A stretch of DNA of 64,000 nt, taken from CAVUQH01 sp963774445 (GTDB taxonomy: Bacteria; Myxococcota_A; Polyangia; Haliangiales; Haliangiaceae). The stretch is taken from contig CAVZFC010000032.1 in the NCBI GenBank assembly GCA_963774445.1, positions 558,001 through 622,000 of the forward strand, written 5' to 3'. The translations under genes were made by a program, and so were the position numbers. Position 1 is the first letter of the stretch; the number at the start of each line of letters is the position of its first letter. Positions 24,765 to 34,362 of the stretch are shown one piece after another. Below the pieces are notes generated by a model, which was not told the DNA's origin, ran no database searches, and saw only the letters and a program-made list of their open reading frames with translations.

Positions 24765-27700
24765 GAGGGGCTTCCCGATCGCTTCGGCAAGTACCACGTC
24801 CTCGGGCTGATCGCCCGGGGCGGGATGGCCGAAATCTACAAGGTCAAGACCGTCGGCATCGCCGGATTCGAGAAGATCCAGGCGCTGAAGCGGATCCTGC
24901 CCGCCTACGCCAGCCGCCCCCGGTTCATCCGCTCGTTCGTCGACGAGGCGCGGATCGCGGTCGAGCTGAACCACCGCAACATCGTCCAGGTGTTCGACTT
25001 CGGCAAGGCCGAGGGCGCGCTCTACCTGGCGATGGAGCTGATCGACGGCGTCGACCTGCGCACCGCGATCCGCGATGCCGGACGCGACAAGCTGGCGCTG
25101 CCGATCGCGCTGTCCTGCTACATCCTCGGCGAGGTCGGCGCCGGCCTCGACTACGCCCACCGCAAGAAGGACGTCCAGGGGCGCGCGCTCGACATCGTCC
25201 ACTGCGACATCTCGCCGCAAAACATCGCCCTGTCGCGCGAGGGGTTCGTCAAGATCCTCGACTTCGGCGTGGCCCGCGCGCACATCGGCACGGTGTCGAC
25301 CAGCCGACGGCTGCGCGGCAAGCCCCGCTACATGGCGCCCGAGCAGACGCGCGGCGACAAACCGACGGCGGCGACCGACGTCTTCGCCCTGGGCATCATT
25401 GCCTGGGAGCTGCTCACCGGCATGCCGCTGTTCGACGGCGCTGACCTGGCCAGCGTGCTGGCCGCCGTGCGCCGCGCCGACGCTCCGCCTCCGGCCCAGC
25501 TCAACCCCGACGTGCCGCCCGACCTCAGCGCCGCCGTCGCCCGCGCGCTGTCGCCCGCGCCCGCCGACCGCGGCACGGCGGCGCAGCTGTCGCTGGCGCT
25601 GCACGAGGCCGCCCGCCGCCTGCAGGCCGGCATCGGCTCGCGCTCGCTGGCCGAGTGGCTCGACATCATCTACCCGCCGCCGCCGATCGTCGCCGACGAC
25701 GAGTTGACGGGCGTCACCTCCCTCGAGGTGCCAATGGCGCCGCCGGGCGAGCACAGGCGGGCGACGACGGCCACCGGCACCGCCACGGCGACCCTGGTGG
25801 GCAGCATGTTCGAGGAGCTCGAAGCGATCGACGACACGCCGGCGCCGTCGGCGCTGACCGAGAAGCGCAGGGTGGTCGCGCTGGCGCTGTCGATCGCCGG
25901 CGGCGACGCCGCGGCGCGCGCCGAGCTGATCCGCATGCTCGCCGATCTGGCCTACAAGCGCGGCGCCGTGCCCCACGAGCAAGAGGGCGACGACCTGGTC
26001 GTGGTCTTCGGGCTCGAAGTGGCCGGCGAAGACAACGTCGCCCGGGCGATGGGCCTTGCCCTCGACGCCGTCGAGCTGGCCCGCGAAGGCGCCCGCGGCC
26101 GCGCCGACGGTCTGGCCCTGCGCATCGCCGCCCGCGCCGGGGTCGTCGCCCAGCATCGCGCCGACGGCTTCCACCTGATGGGCGACGGTGTCGACGAGGC
26201 GCGCGCGCTGGCCCACGACGCCGAGCCCGGGCGGCCACTGCTTTCGGGCGGCGCCGGCCGCATCACCACGGCCTACTACGCCTTTCGCGACCTGCCCGCC
26301 CGCCGCCACCACCGCCGCCGCCTGCGGGTGCTCGAGCTGGTCGGCCCGCGCAGCTTCGACGAGCGCGACCGCGCGCTGCGCGAACGCCGCGGTCGCTTCG
26401 TCGGCCGCGACGCCGAGCTGGAGCGCCTGACCGACGCCCTGGCGCTGGCGGTGCGCGACGACTGTCGCGTCACCGCGTCGATCACCGGCCGCGCCGGCCT
26501 GGGCAAGAGCCGGCTGGTCGCCGAGTTCGTCGCCCGCGCCGCCGCGCGCGAGGGCGAAAAGCCGTTCCTGGTCGCGGTCGCGGCCACACCGGCGGCGACG
26601 CTGGCGCCGTTCTCGCTGGTCACCGAGCTGTTCCAGACCTCGCTCAACCTGCCGCCAGGTCGGGGCGAGAGCGCGCGCGGCAGCCTGACCCAGCGGCTTC
26701 GCCACGTCTTCGACCGCGCCGGCACCGGCCGCGAAGAGATCGACGAGGCGGTGGCCGCCCTCGAGCTGGCGATGGAGATCCGCGACGGCGCCACCGTCAG
26801 CCGCCCCGTGGCCCCGGCCGACCTGCGCGAGCGGGTCGCCGCGGCCCTGCGCAGCTTCCGCCAGGTGATGGTCGCGGGCGAGCGCCCGCTGCTGACCGTG
26901 ATCGAGGATGTCCACCTGGCCGACGCCGCCAGCGCCGAGATTCTGCGCGCGGTCCTGCGCGCGCCGCCGACGCCGTCGGCCGAGCTGGTGATCATCACCA
27001 TGCGCGACGGCACCCCGCCGCCGGTGCCCGCCTCCGGCCACGTCATCCACCTGGACCTGGCCGAGCTGCCGGCCGGCGAGCGCCGCGATCTCGATCAGCG
27101 ACCGCCTGGCCGACGCCGCCACCGACGACGCCGTCGAGGCGGTCGCCAGGCGCGCGGGCGGCAACCCGCTGTTCATCGAAGAGCTGGCCGCGGCGGTGCG
27201 CGAGATCGGCCCCGACGAGGTCCCCGCCAGCGCGCGCGACGTGGTCGTCGCCCGCGTCGACCGGCTGCCGGCCTCGGCCAAGGGGGTCCTGCAGCACGCG
27301 GCGGTCATCGGCCAGACGTTCCGCCAGCGAATCCTCGAGGAGCTGCTCGGCAGCTCGCTGCACGACGAGCTGACCGTGCTGTTCGACGAGGGCTTCCTCG
27401 CCCGCGCCGACCGCGCCGCGCTGGACGCCGACGAAGGCGAGCTGCAGTTCGCCCAGGGGCTGTTTCACGAGGTCGTCTACCAGTCGCTGTCGGCCAGCTC
27501 GCGGCGCGAGACCCACGCCGCCGTCGGGCGCCTGCTGGCGTCGCGCTACCAGGCCGGGCGCGAGGAGCCGCCGGCGAGCATCGCCTATCACCTCGAGCGC
27601 GGCGGCAAGCGCTACGCGGCCTCGGCCTACTGGCTGCGCGCCGGCCGCCTGTCGCTGGCCGCCTTCGAGGCCCGCGCCGCCGTCGACTGCTTCACCCGAA

Positions 27701-29041
27701 CGCTGGAGATCGAGGCGCTGGAGAAGGACGACGGCGCCGTCAGCAAGGTGCGCCAGCGCGAGGCGCTGCTCGGCCGCGAGCGCGCGCACGGGACCCAGGG
27801 CGACCACGCCGCGCAAGCGCGCGACCTGGACGCCCTGGCCACCGCGGTCGCCAGCGAGCCGCGCGTCCTGGCCGACGTCCTGTGCCGCCGGGCCGAGCTC
27901 AGCTCGCGCCTGGGCGACTACGCCGAGGCCGCCCGCGCCACCGAGGAGGCCGAGCGCGCCGCTGTCGAGGCCGGCGACGAGCGCCTGCGCGGCGAGGCCC
28001 TGCGCCTGCGCGCCGAGGCGTTCGAGCGCCAGGGCCAGTACGACCGCGCCGCCGCCGAGCTCGGCCGCGCCCTGGAGATCTTCCGCCGCATCGGCGCCAG
28101 CCTGGAAGAGACCCGCGCGATGATCGGCAGCGGCCGCATCCACCTGATCCGCGCGCAGTACGAGGCCGCGCGCGAAGCCTACGGCCCGATCCTCGAGCGC
28201 GTCGAAGAGGCCGGCGATCCCTGGCTCGAGCGGATCGTGCACAACCACCTGGGGGTCATCCGCCTCTGTCTGGGCGAATTCGAAGCAGCCATGGCCTCGG
28301 CCACCCGCGCCGTCGAGATCTGCCAGCGCCTGGGCGACCGCGCCCGCGAAGGCGACAACCTGTCGGTGAGCGGCATCATCCTGTCCGAAGTCGGCCGCTA
28401 CGAAGAAGCCCGCGAGCGCTTCGCCCGCGCCCTGGCGATTCACGCCGACACCGGCTCGCGCTGGAGCCGCGCCGACTGCCTGGTCTACGCCGGCACCACC
28501 GAGACGCTCCTGGGCGACTGCGAACGCGGCCTCGAGCTGATCGAAGAGGCGCTGGCGACCGCCCGCGACATCGGCGCCAAGTACGTCGAGGCCAACGCCC
28601 TGGTCGCCCAGGCCGGCGCCCTGCTCCTGCGCGGCGACGAGGCCCGGCGCGACATCGACAACGCCCTCGAAGCCGCCACCCGCGCCGCCGTCACCGCCCG
28701 CGAAGCCAGCCTCAGAGGCCCCGAGATCCAGGGCCTGTCACGCCAGGCCCTGGCCATCTGGCGCGCCGGCTACCTCGACGCCGCCCTGGCCCTGTTCGAC
28801 CCGCGCCGTCCGCCTGCTCGACACCCAGCACTACGTCGAAGGCTCCGAGGAAGAGATCCTCTTCACCCACTACCAGCTCCTTGACGCCGCCGACTCCCCC
28901 GACGCCGGCGACGTCCTGTCCCGCGCCCGCGCCGGCCTCGCCCGCAAGCTGGCGCTGCTCACCAACCCCGACTGGCGCCACTCCTTCACCCACGACATCG
29001 CCCTGCACCTGGCCATCGCCCGGGCGGGCCGAGCGCGCTAG
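24750..29041 (+). CDS. Multidomain Ser/Thr kinase - cyclase-like - AAA ATPase - TPR regulator; frame broken by two +1 insertions
   Basis: About 1429 residues once two extra bases are skipped. The kinase domain has GLIARGGMAEIYK, the lysine in QALKRI, a catalytic loop HCDISPQN, DFGVARAH and YMAPEQTRG. Next comes a degenerate class III nucleotide-cyclase-like domain (GDDLVVVFGLE, GDGVDEARAL). An ATPase follows with FVGRDAELERL and Walker A ITGRAGLGKSRL, then many TPR units (SRLGDYAEAARATEEAERAA, SEVGRYEEARERFARALAIH). Such proteins are common signalling hubs in myxobacteria. The frame changes near 27090-27093 (GATCTCGATC for probable GATCTGATC) and near 28800 (a C run lengthened by one). The start is a TTG (24750 or 24762). 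The stop lies 2 bp from a convergent small gene. Confidence 0.82.
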
Positions 29042-29042
29042 A

Positions 29043-29171
29043 TCAGGCGCTGAGGAGGTGAACCTGGGAGCCGTTGACGGGCGCGTCGTTGCGCAACGCG
29101 GCCGCGGCGGCGGCGCTTATCTGCGGGTAGCCGTCGATGACGTTGACGACGTTGTCGAAGCGGAGGGTCAT
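29043..29171 (-). CDS. Possible 42-residue peptide gene coupled to the SDR gene
   Basis: The ATG at 29171 overlaps the SDR stop (ATGA), and the frame fills the gap exactly up to the convergent kinase stop at 29041. The peptide (MTLRFDNVVNVIDGYPQ..., an Ala run, ...SQVHLLSA) has no membrane segment and no family I recognise. The overlap and the fit of the gap support it; the short length argues against it. Confidence 0.35.
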   Translation of the reverse strand: MTLRFDNVVNVIDGYPQISAAAAAALRNDAPVNGSQVHLLSA

Positions 29172-30142
29172 GCCTTGGCCAGCAGCTCGTCGCTGAGCGC
29201 CCACAGCTTCTCGGCCGACTCGTCGTTGCAGGCGTGGGCGTTGACGCCGCGGTAGCGGGCCGTCGGGCTGTCCTTGTCGGTCGGCAGCGCGATGTCGCAG
29301 TCCTCGCAGTAGACGCCGGGCCTGCCGTCGAGGAGGGCCGACGTCGCCGCCCACAAGGTGGTCGAGCAGCCCTGCTCGGGGGTCTTGAAGCCGGCCTTGG
29401 TCATCTCGCTGGGCTCGCCGTCTTCATTCAGCCAGCCCAGCGCGATCTGCTCCTCCTTGGGCAGGTGGCGCTGCAGCGGGGTGAAGATGCCACCGGGGTG
29501 AACGGCGAACGCCAGGCCGCCGCTCTCTTTGAGCCGCCGCGACAGCGCGTTGGCGAACAGCGCGTTGGCGGTCTTGGCCTGACCGTAGGCCTTCCACTTG
29601 TTGTAGTCGCTGTGCTCGAACTGGATGTCGTCCCAGCGGATGTCCGTGATCTTGTGACCGGTAGACGACAACGCGACGACGCGCACGCCGGGGCTCTTGT
29701 CCAGCAGCGGCCACAGGGCTTTGGTCAGCGCGAAGTGGCCCATGTGGTTGACGCCGAACTGAGACTCCCAGCCGGGACCGACGCGAGCTTCGGCACAGGC
29801 CATGATGCCGGCGTTGTTGATCAGCAGGTCGAGCCGATCGAGCCGGCCGATCATCGACTCGGCGAAGGCGCGAACCGTGCCCAGGTCGGCCAGATCCATC
29901 GGCATCGTCGTCACTTCGCCGTCGATGCCGGCCAGGGTCTCGGCCGCCTTCTCCGGTGAGCGAACCGGGACCACGACGCGCGCGCCCTTGGCCGCCAGCG
30001 CGCGGGTCGTCTCCAGGCCGATGCCGCTGTAGCCGCCGGTGACGATGGCCGTCTTGCCGGCGAGCTCACAGTCGGCCAGCACCTCGGCGCCAGTACTCCG
30101 GGCGTGAAAGCCCGACTTCGTGGGGACCTGATCGGATTGCAT
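29168..30142 (-). CDS. Short-chain dehydrogenase/reductase (retinol-dehydrogenase-like)
   Basis: 324 residues from the ATG at 30142. The Rossmann motif is TAIVTGGYSGIGLETTRALA, then LLINNAGIMA, the catalytic Ser in VVALSSTGHK and the YxxxK as YGQAKTANALFA (Tyr and Lys four apart), followed by AVHPGGIFTPL. The layout matches the WW-domain-oxidoreductase/retinol-dehydrogenase subgroup. The cofactor is probably NADP, judging by the Arg after the second strand (VVVPVRSPEK). Its substrate is unknown. The thioesterase gene lies 104 bp upstream on the same strand. Confidence 0.85.
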   Translation of the reverse strand: MQSDQVPTKSGFHARSTGAEVLADCELAGKTAIVTGGYSGIGLETTRALAAKGARVVVPVRSPEKAAETLAGIDGEVTTMPMDLADLGTVRAFAESMIGRLDRLDLLINNAGIMACAEARVGPGWESQFGVNHMGHFALTKALWPLLDKSPGVRVVALSSTGHKITDIRWDDIQFEHSDYNKWKAYGQAKTANALFANALSRRLKESGGLAFAVHPGGIFTPLQRHLPKEEQIALGWLNEDGEPSEMTKAGFKTPEQGCSTTLWAATSALLDGRPGVYCEDCDIALPTDKDSPTARYRGVNAHACNDESAEKLWALSDELLAKA

Positions 30143-30245
30143 CGCGGGCAGCATAACGCGGTTGGGTAGCGTCTGCGCGGGACCGCACCTCCAACCGGGG
30201 AACGCCCGGAGAAGCCGGCCAACGGGGGCAACGATGCCCAATCAC

Positions 30246-31085
30246 TCAGCCGAACACCAACATGCTCTGGTGGCTGACCGCGATGGGCACGCCGCCCGGC
30301 CCCCATAGCATCACCGACTGGCTGGTGTAGCCATCGCGCGCGGCCACCAGCGTGCCGTCGACGCGCCAGCCGGACAGCGGCAACTGGTCGAAGCGGTCGG
30401 CCAGAAGCTCCAGCGACCAGGTGGCCGAGGTGCCCGGCGCCGGCGTGCGCAGGTGCGTGAGCGCCATCGGCGGGATGAAGTCGGCGAAGGCGATGACGTG
30501 CGCTTCGCTGGTCGGGGGTCGATCGCGCATGGCGACCTCGATGACGTGCTGGGTGCCGGTGTCGCCGGTGAACGGCGGCGCGCCGCGCAGCCAGCGCGCG
30601 CAGAAGTGTTGAATGAAGTTGGGGACGACGCCGGGCACGAACCCCATCTCTCGCCCGGACGCGCCAGCGACCTCCGGCTGCACCGGGGTCACCGACGCCG
30701 CCGAAGCGCGCGGCTTGCCGAAGACGCCGATCACCAGCGCCTGTGGCGCATCGCCGTCGCCCAGCTGCGCCTCGACGTGGGTGACGCTCTTACCCCGCCG
30801 GAGCACGCGCGCGCTGGCGCTGACGACGGGCCCGACCGGCCCGATGAACGTGGTCTGCAGCGCTCGCAGCGGCACGTCGGGCACCAGCTGGCGCATCGCC
30901 CGCAGCGCGACCACGACTTGCAGCCCGCCGAACACGCTGCGGCCCTGCATCCAGTCGTCCGGCACCTCGAGTCGAACGCCGCCGGCGCTCTCGTCGATGC
31001 GCGCGATCAAGTCGGAGAACGGCACGCCCGGCTCGTCACCGTCACCGTCACCGGGGGGCACGCCCGTGCTCTTTTCTGTGGTCAT
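30246..31085 (-). CDS. Acyl-CoA thioesterase-like protein (double hotdog)
   Basis: 279 residues from the ATG at 31085, with GGAG 8 nt upstream. Two hotdog units are visible. The first is WMQGRSVFGGLQVVVALRAM with LRALQTTFIGPVGPVVSASA and VLRRGKSVTHVEAQL. The second is HVIAFADFIPPMALTHL with ATWSLELLADRFD and VAARDGYTSQSVMLWG. This is the TesB-like thioesterase superfamily (PF13622 type), which cleaves acyl-CoA. With the SDR downstream it could serve fatty-acid or small-ketide turnover. Upstream lies an AT-richer region with tandem operator-like palindromes. Confidence 0.8.
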   Translation of the reverse strand: MTTEKSTGVPPGDGDGDEPGVPFSDLIARIDESAGGVRLEVPDDWMQGRSVFGGLQVVVALRAMRQLVPDVPLRALQTTFIGPVGPVVSASARVLRRGKSVTHVEAQLGDGDAPQALVIGVFGKPRASAASVTPVQPEVAGASGREMGFVPGVVPNFIQHFCARWLRGAPPFTGDTGTQHVIEVAMRDRPPTSEAHVIAFADFIPPMALTHLRTPAPGTSATWSLELLADRFDQLPLSGWRVDGTLVAARDGYTSQSVMLWGPGGVPIAVSHQSMLVFG

Positions 31086-31459
31086 GAGGTTCTCCATGTT
31101 GCCGACTCGCGCCGAGGTCGCCGCTCGCGACGCTCGGCCATTCTCCCGCACGGGTCGCCGAACCCGAAGAATTCCACATTCGGTTCGACTCCTCTCACGG
31201 GGGCGCCGATGCGCGGGCCGGTTCAGCTCATGCGAATTTGGGCGTACGTGCCGACGGTTTAAGTTGCTGTGTTTATTGCAAATTGCCGACTTCGTATCCA
31301 CTACCTTTCAAACGTGGTGGATACCTCCTGGTATCCCCTAAGAACCGTTTCTGGTGGATACATGCCCGGCGACAAGTCACCTCTCTATGCGGCGGGTGTG
31401 AGGGCGGTTAACGCCGCGCCGAAGGGCTCCAGGACCCGCCGCGTAGTACGGTCGGGACC
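31086..31459. promoter_or_regulatory. 374-bp divergent intergenic region, AT-richer, carrying tandem operator-like palindromes
   Basis: This lies between the thioesterase start (31085, -) and the beta-barrel gene start (31460, +). From about 31255 to 31350 it is much poorer in G+C than its surroundings (TTTATTGCAAATTG and similar), as expected of promoters. No gene is seen in it. The palindromes at 31294-31361 are listed separately. Confidence 0.6.
31294..31361. promoter_or_regulatory. Two tandem 31-bp palindromic operators
   Basis: Copy 1 spans 31294-31324 and copy 2 spans 31331-31361. Each has the half-sites GTATCC(A/C)CTA and TGGTGGATAC around an unrelated 11-bp middle, and the copies repeat with a 37-bp period. 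The half-site centres are 21 bp apart, two helical turns, as for a dimeric repressor. The middles differ while the arms match, which is the mark of protein binding sites rather than a duplication. The regulator is not identifiable. Confidence 0.6.
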
Positions 31460-32053
31460 ATGCGGTCATCATCGACCCTCTTCGCGGCGCTGGTGGTCCT
31501 CACGAGTGCGGTCTCGGCCCGGGCACAGACCGCCGAGGACCACACGTCGGGGCAGCGCGACGAGCGCGGGCTGACCGTCATGTGGGCGCCCCTTCGGCTG
31601 ATCATCCCGATCGCCGAGCTCACCGGCGAGTATCGCATCCAGGACCAGATGGGCGTCTCGGTCGAGGTCGGTGCCGGGCACCGAACCCTGACCTCTGGCA
31701 ACACCGATATCCCGGGTACCGAGGTCGAAGGGGGCGCGCAGTTTCGCTACTACGTCCTCGGCTCGTTCACCCACGGCATGGAGCTGGGCGCCGAGGCACT
31801 CTACGAGTACGTAACCTTCGACGAGCCGCTGCCGAACGGGATCGTCGCGGTGGCGGCGGGGGGACTAACCCTGGGTCCATTCGTCGGCTACAAGATCGTC
31901 ACCCGCATCGGCTTCACCTTCGAGGCCCAGCTGGGTGCGCGCTACCTGGCCGCGGACCCGCCCGTGACCGGGCAGTCGGGGTCCACGCCCACGCTCGCGG
32001 AGAACGACAAGTGGGCGCCGCTTCTACACCTCAACGTCGGCTGGACCTTCTAG
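31460..32053 (+). CDS. Exported outer-membrane beta-barrel-like protein
   Basis: 197 residues. A signal peptide (FAALVVLTSAVSARA, cut near residue 22) precedes alternating hydrophobic strands typical of an eight-stranded barrel: AELTGEYRIQDQMGVSVEVG, QFRYYVLGSFTHGMELGAEA, GPFVGYKIVTRIGFTFEAQL and the C-terminal HLNVGWTF ending in Phe, the usual outer-membrane signature. It resembles DUF3575-type small barrels. Role unknown. It lies downstream of the tandem operators and is probably controlled from there. Confidence 0.7.
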   Translation: MRSSSTLFAALVVLTSAVSARAQTAEDHTSGQRDERGLTVMWAPLRLIIPIAELTGEYRIQDQMGVSVEVGAGHRTLTSGNTDIPGTEVEGGAQFRYYVLGSFTHGMELGAEALYEYVTFDEPLPNGIVAVAAGGLTLGPFVGYKIVTRIGFTFEAQLGARYLAADPPVTGQSGSTPTLAENDKWAPLLHLNVGWTF

Positions 32054-32090
32054 GTCACGCCGCGATCGTTCCGCGCTACCCTGGTGGACG

Positions 32091-32266
32091 ATGGGGACGA
32101 CGGTACGGGGGACGATGCTGGTCATCGCGCTGGGCGCGGCAGGCTCATCCTCCAGTGCAACGCCAGCTATCTCGCCGCCTACGCTGCGCCCATCATCCAG
32201 ACCATCATCGACTGCTTCGCCGAGCCCTGCGAATCGATCGTCTCCTGCCTCGACGCCACCCTGTAG
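32091..32266 (+). pseudogene. Small secreted Cys-containing peptide, frame broken by one missing base
   Basis: From the ATG at 32091 (GGTGG a few nt before) the frame reads a signal-like start, MGTTVRGTMLVIALGAAG. One base appears missing near 32140-32146 (GGCTCATC for GGCCTCATC). Restoring it continues into LILQCNASYLAAYA and IIQTIIDCFAEPCESIVSCL, a 58-residue product with four Cys. Without the correction only a weak 60-residue frame from 32084 exists. It could be a lipoprotein or a secreted disulfide peptide. No family was recognised. Confidence 0.4.
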
Positions 32267-32439
32267 CCGAGGCCTGAGCTGCGGGGTTCGACGAGGAGCC
32301 CACCTCCCGGGAACGGGCGAGGTGGCAGATCGAGTTGCCGTCGTCGTCAGAAACGACTATTTCGCGCCGGTTTGCGCGGTCTATCCTGGTGAAAATACTC
32401 GCGGCGCGACTGGAGCCCTTCTTGCTTTGGTTCCACTCC

Positions 32440-33781
32440 GTGAAGACGACCCTGACCGCATCCGTCCTGGCCCTCGCGACCCTCAGCTGGGCGTGCGCCG
32501 ATCTCGGCGACGCCGACACCATCGACAGCGCCTTCTCGCAGCCGCTGTCGTCGGCCGAGGAAGCGGGGGTGCTCCGCTTCGTCAACGATTGCCCGACCAC
32601 GCTCGAGGTTCTCGACATCGATGCCGCCCTCGACGCCCGCGCCGCCCGCGGAATCGTGAGCCAGCGCGACGGCGCCGACGGGGCCTGCGGCACCGGTGAC
32701 GACGCGCTCTTCGGGTCGATGGCCCAGCTCGACGAGGTGCCGTGGGTGGGCGACACGGCCCTGTCGCGTCTGGTCGCGCACGCCACTCTGCTGGGCTACA
32801 TCTCTGACGATGGTGGCGATGTAGCCCGCGACTACGACGGCGTCACGTTCACCACGGCCGAGGCCGACGGCGTGCTGGCCATCGCCAACGGCGCCTCGTT
32901 CGAGATCCTCGACGACGACATCGGCCTCGACTTCCGCGCCGCGACCGCCATCGTCGCCGCGCGGCCGTTCACCGCGGCGACCACGGCGGCCAACATGCAG
33001 CACCTGGCCGCCGCGTCGTACGTGGGGAGGTCCGCACTGCAGCGTCTCAAGGCGTACGTACAGCCGTGGTCGGCCTGCACCACCCCAGGCGCCACCGTGA
33101 AGGGATTCCGACTTCTCCAGCCTCGAAGCTCACGACACCCTCGACATGCTCAACCAGGCGCCGGTCGCCATGCTGACCCAAATCACCGGCATCGGTTCGG
33201 TCATCGCCGGCCGCATCGACAACGCGCGGCCGTTCGAGAGTCTCGACCAGCTCGCCAACATCAGGGGGGTGGGTCCGTCGGTGACCAACCACATCCACGA
33301 CGAGACCGGCGTCCGCTGGTGTCCCCTTTTCGGCGCCCGCTGCGGCTGCCCGGCGAACGCCACCTACCGCCCGCCGTACGTGGCCTTCGACGAGAACGGT
33401 CTCTACTACTTCCTTACCTACGGCGAACGCTGGCTGGCCGAGCGTGTCGTGGACTCGGGATTCGTGTCCGTCGATGGCGACCAGGTGGTTCTGACCGACG
33501 TGGAGGTGGCCGACGATCCCGACGACTGGCAGCAGATCACGGTCCAGGTGTTCGATCGCCTGTGGTCCTGCTGCCTCCGCTACCAGTACGTCGGCGAGCC
33601 GCTCCAGATCGGCCCCAATCACCAGGGCACCCTTCACCTCGGCCGCGTCATCGACGCCCACGACGGCAAGCTCTACGTCATGGCCTACTGGCAGGACATC
33701 GACGACGCCAGCTTCGGCTGGCTGTTCGAAAAGGACAGCAGCGGAGCGTGGGTACAAAAGGGCGAGGTGTACCTCAACTAG
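32440..33781 (+). CDS. Lipoprotein with three helix-hairpin-helix (ComEA-like) units; one +1 insertion
   Basis: About 446 residues from the GTG at 32440. The leader (LTASVLALATLSWAC) is a lipoprotein signal. Two diverged helix-hairpin-helix units (GVLRFVNDCPTTLEVLDIDA ... VPWVGDTALSRLVAHA and GVLAIANGASFEILDDDIGL ... ASYVGRSALQRL) are followed by a canonical ComEA unit (MLNQAPVAMLTQITGIGSVI ... LANIRGVGPSVTNHI). This fold usually binds DNA. A C-terminal domain with Cys-rich CPLFGARCGC and mixed beta structure follows. The frame changes at 33108 (TTCCGAC for TTCGAC). Its stop overlaps the convergent C39-like peptidase gene by 4 bp. Confidence 0.7.
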
Positions 33782-34362
33782 AGGCCGCGCGGCTTGGGCC
33801 CGAGCACGACCAGCGACGGCCTGCCCCCTGGTCGCCACGCCGCATCGAAGTCGACCCAACGGCGCGCCACCCAGCCTGCCGCGGGATCGATTGTGACGAC
33901 CTTGCCATCGGCCGGCTGCAGCGCGACGACGACCTCGTAGTGGCTCTGCGCGGGCCCGGAGCCGTTGGGCAGAACCAGCCCGACGATCACCGGACGCCCG
34001 GCGCGAAGCTCATGCAAGAGTGTGGCGTGATCGCCCGCAATCGCGAACGCCTGTAGACCCCGCGAACGGGCCACATCGCGGAGGTCGCCCAACCGCGAGC
34101 CCTGCGGCGGCGTCGCCGGCAACGCCGCGGTGGCGCCGGCCACCGATAGCGGGACGTGCCAGCGGCGCGCGATCATCGCCAGCGAGGCCGCGCCGCAATC
34201 ATGCGATCCGCGTTGCCGCAGCGCGGGCGTCGGCGCCGCGACGACCCATCCGCGCTCGGCCGTGAGCCGCGTGGGATCGATCGCGCGCGCTCCACCACGG
34301 TACGAGACGCACCCGGCGACGCCGACGAACACGACCGCGATTACGGTGACTCGAGCCGTCAC
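33778..34362 (-). CDS. C39-like cysteine peptidase, lipoprotein
   Basis: 194 residues from the GTG at 34362. A lipoprotein leader (VTVIAVVFVGVAGC) is followed by a papain-like C39 fold: Cys in GSHDCGAASLAMIARRW, His in SHYEVVVAL and Asp in VVTIDPAAGW, the expected Cys-His-Asp triad. C39 enzymes often remove leader peptides after Gly-Gly or act as PA2778-type envelope peptidases. No transporter domain is attached. The start overlaps the stop of the upstream small membrane reading frame (GTGA), so the two were coupled. Confidence 0.75.
   Translation of the reverse strand: MTARVTVIAVVFVGVAGCVSYRGGARAIDPTRLTAERGWVVAAPTPALRQRGSHDCGAASLAMIARRWHVPLSVAGATAALPATPPQGSRLGDLRDVARSRGLQAFAIAGDHATLLHELRAGRPVIVGLVLPNGSGPAQSHYEVVVALQPADGKVVTIDPAAGWVARRWVDFDAAWRPGGRPSLVVLGPKPRGL

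Noticed and set aside
25196..25225. Loss of the catalytic HRD motif in the large kinase (HCDISPQN)
   Set aside because: The catalytic Asp and Asn are kept, and HxDISPQN variants are common in active myxobacterial kinases, so it is not a pseudokinase.
31165..31205. tRNA-like T-loop GGTTCGACTCC
   Set aside because: The bases flanking the loop cannot form the 5-bp T stem, and no acceptor stem or anticodon arm fits within 80 bp upstream.
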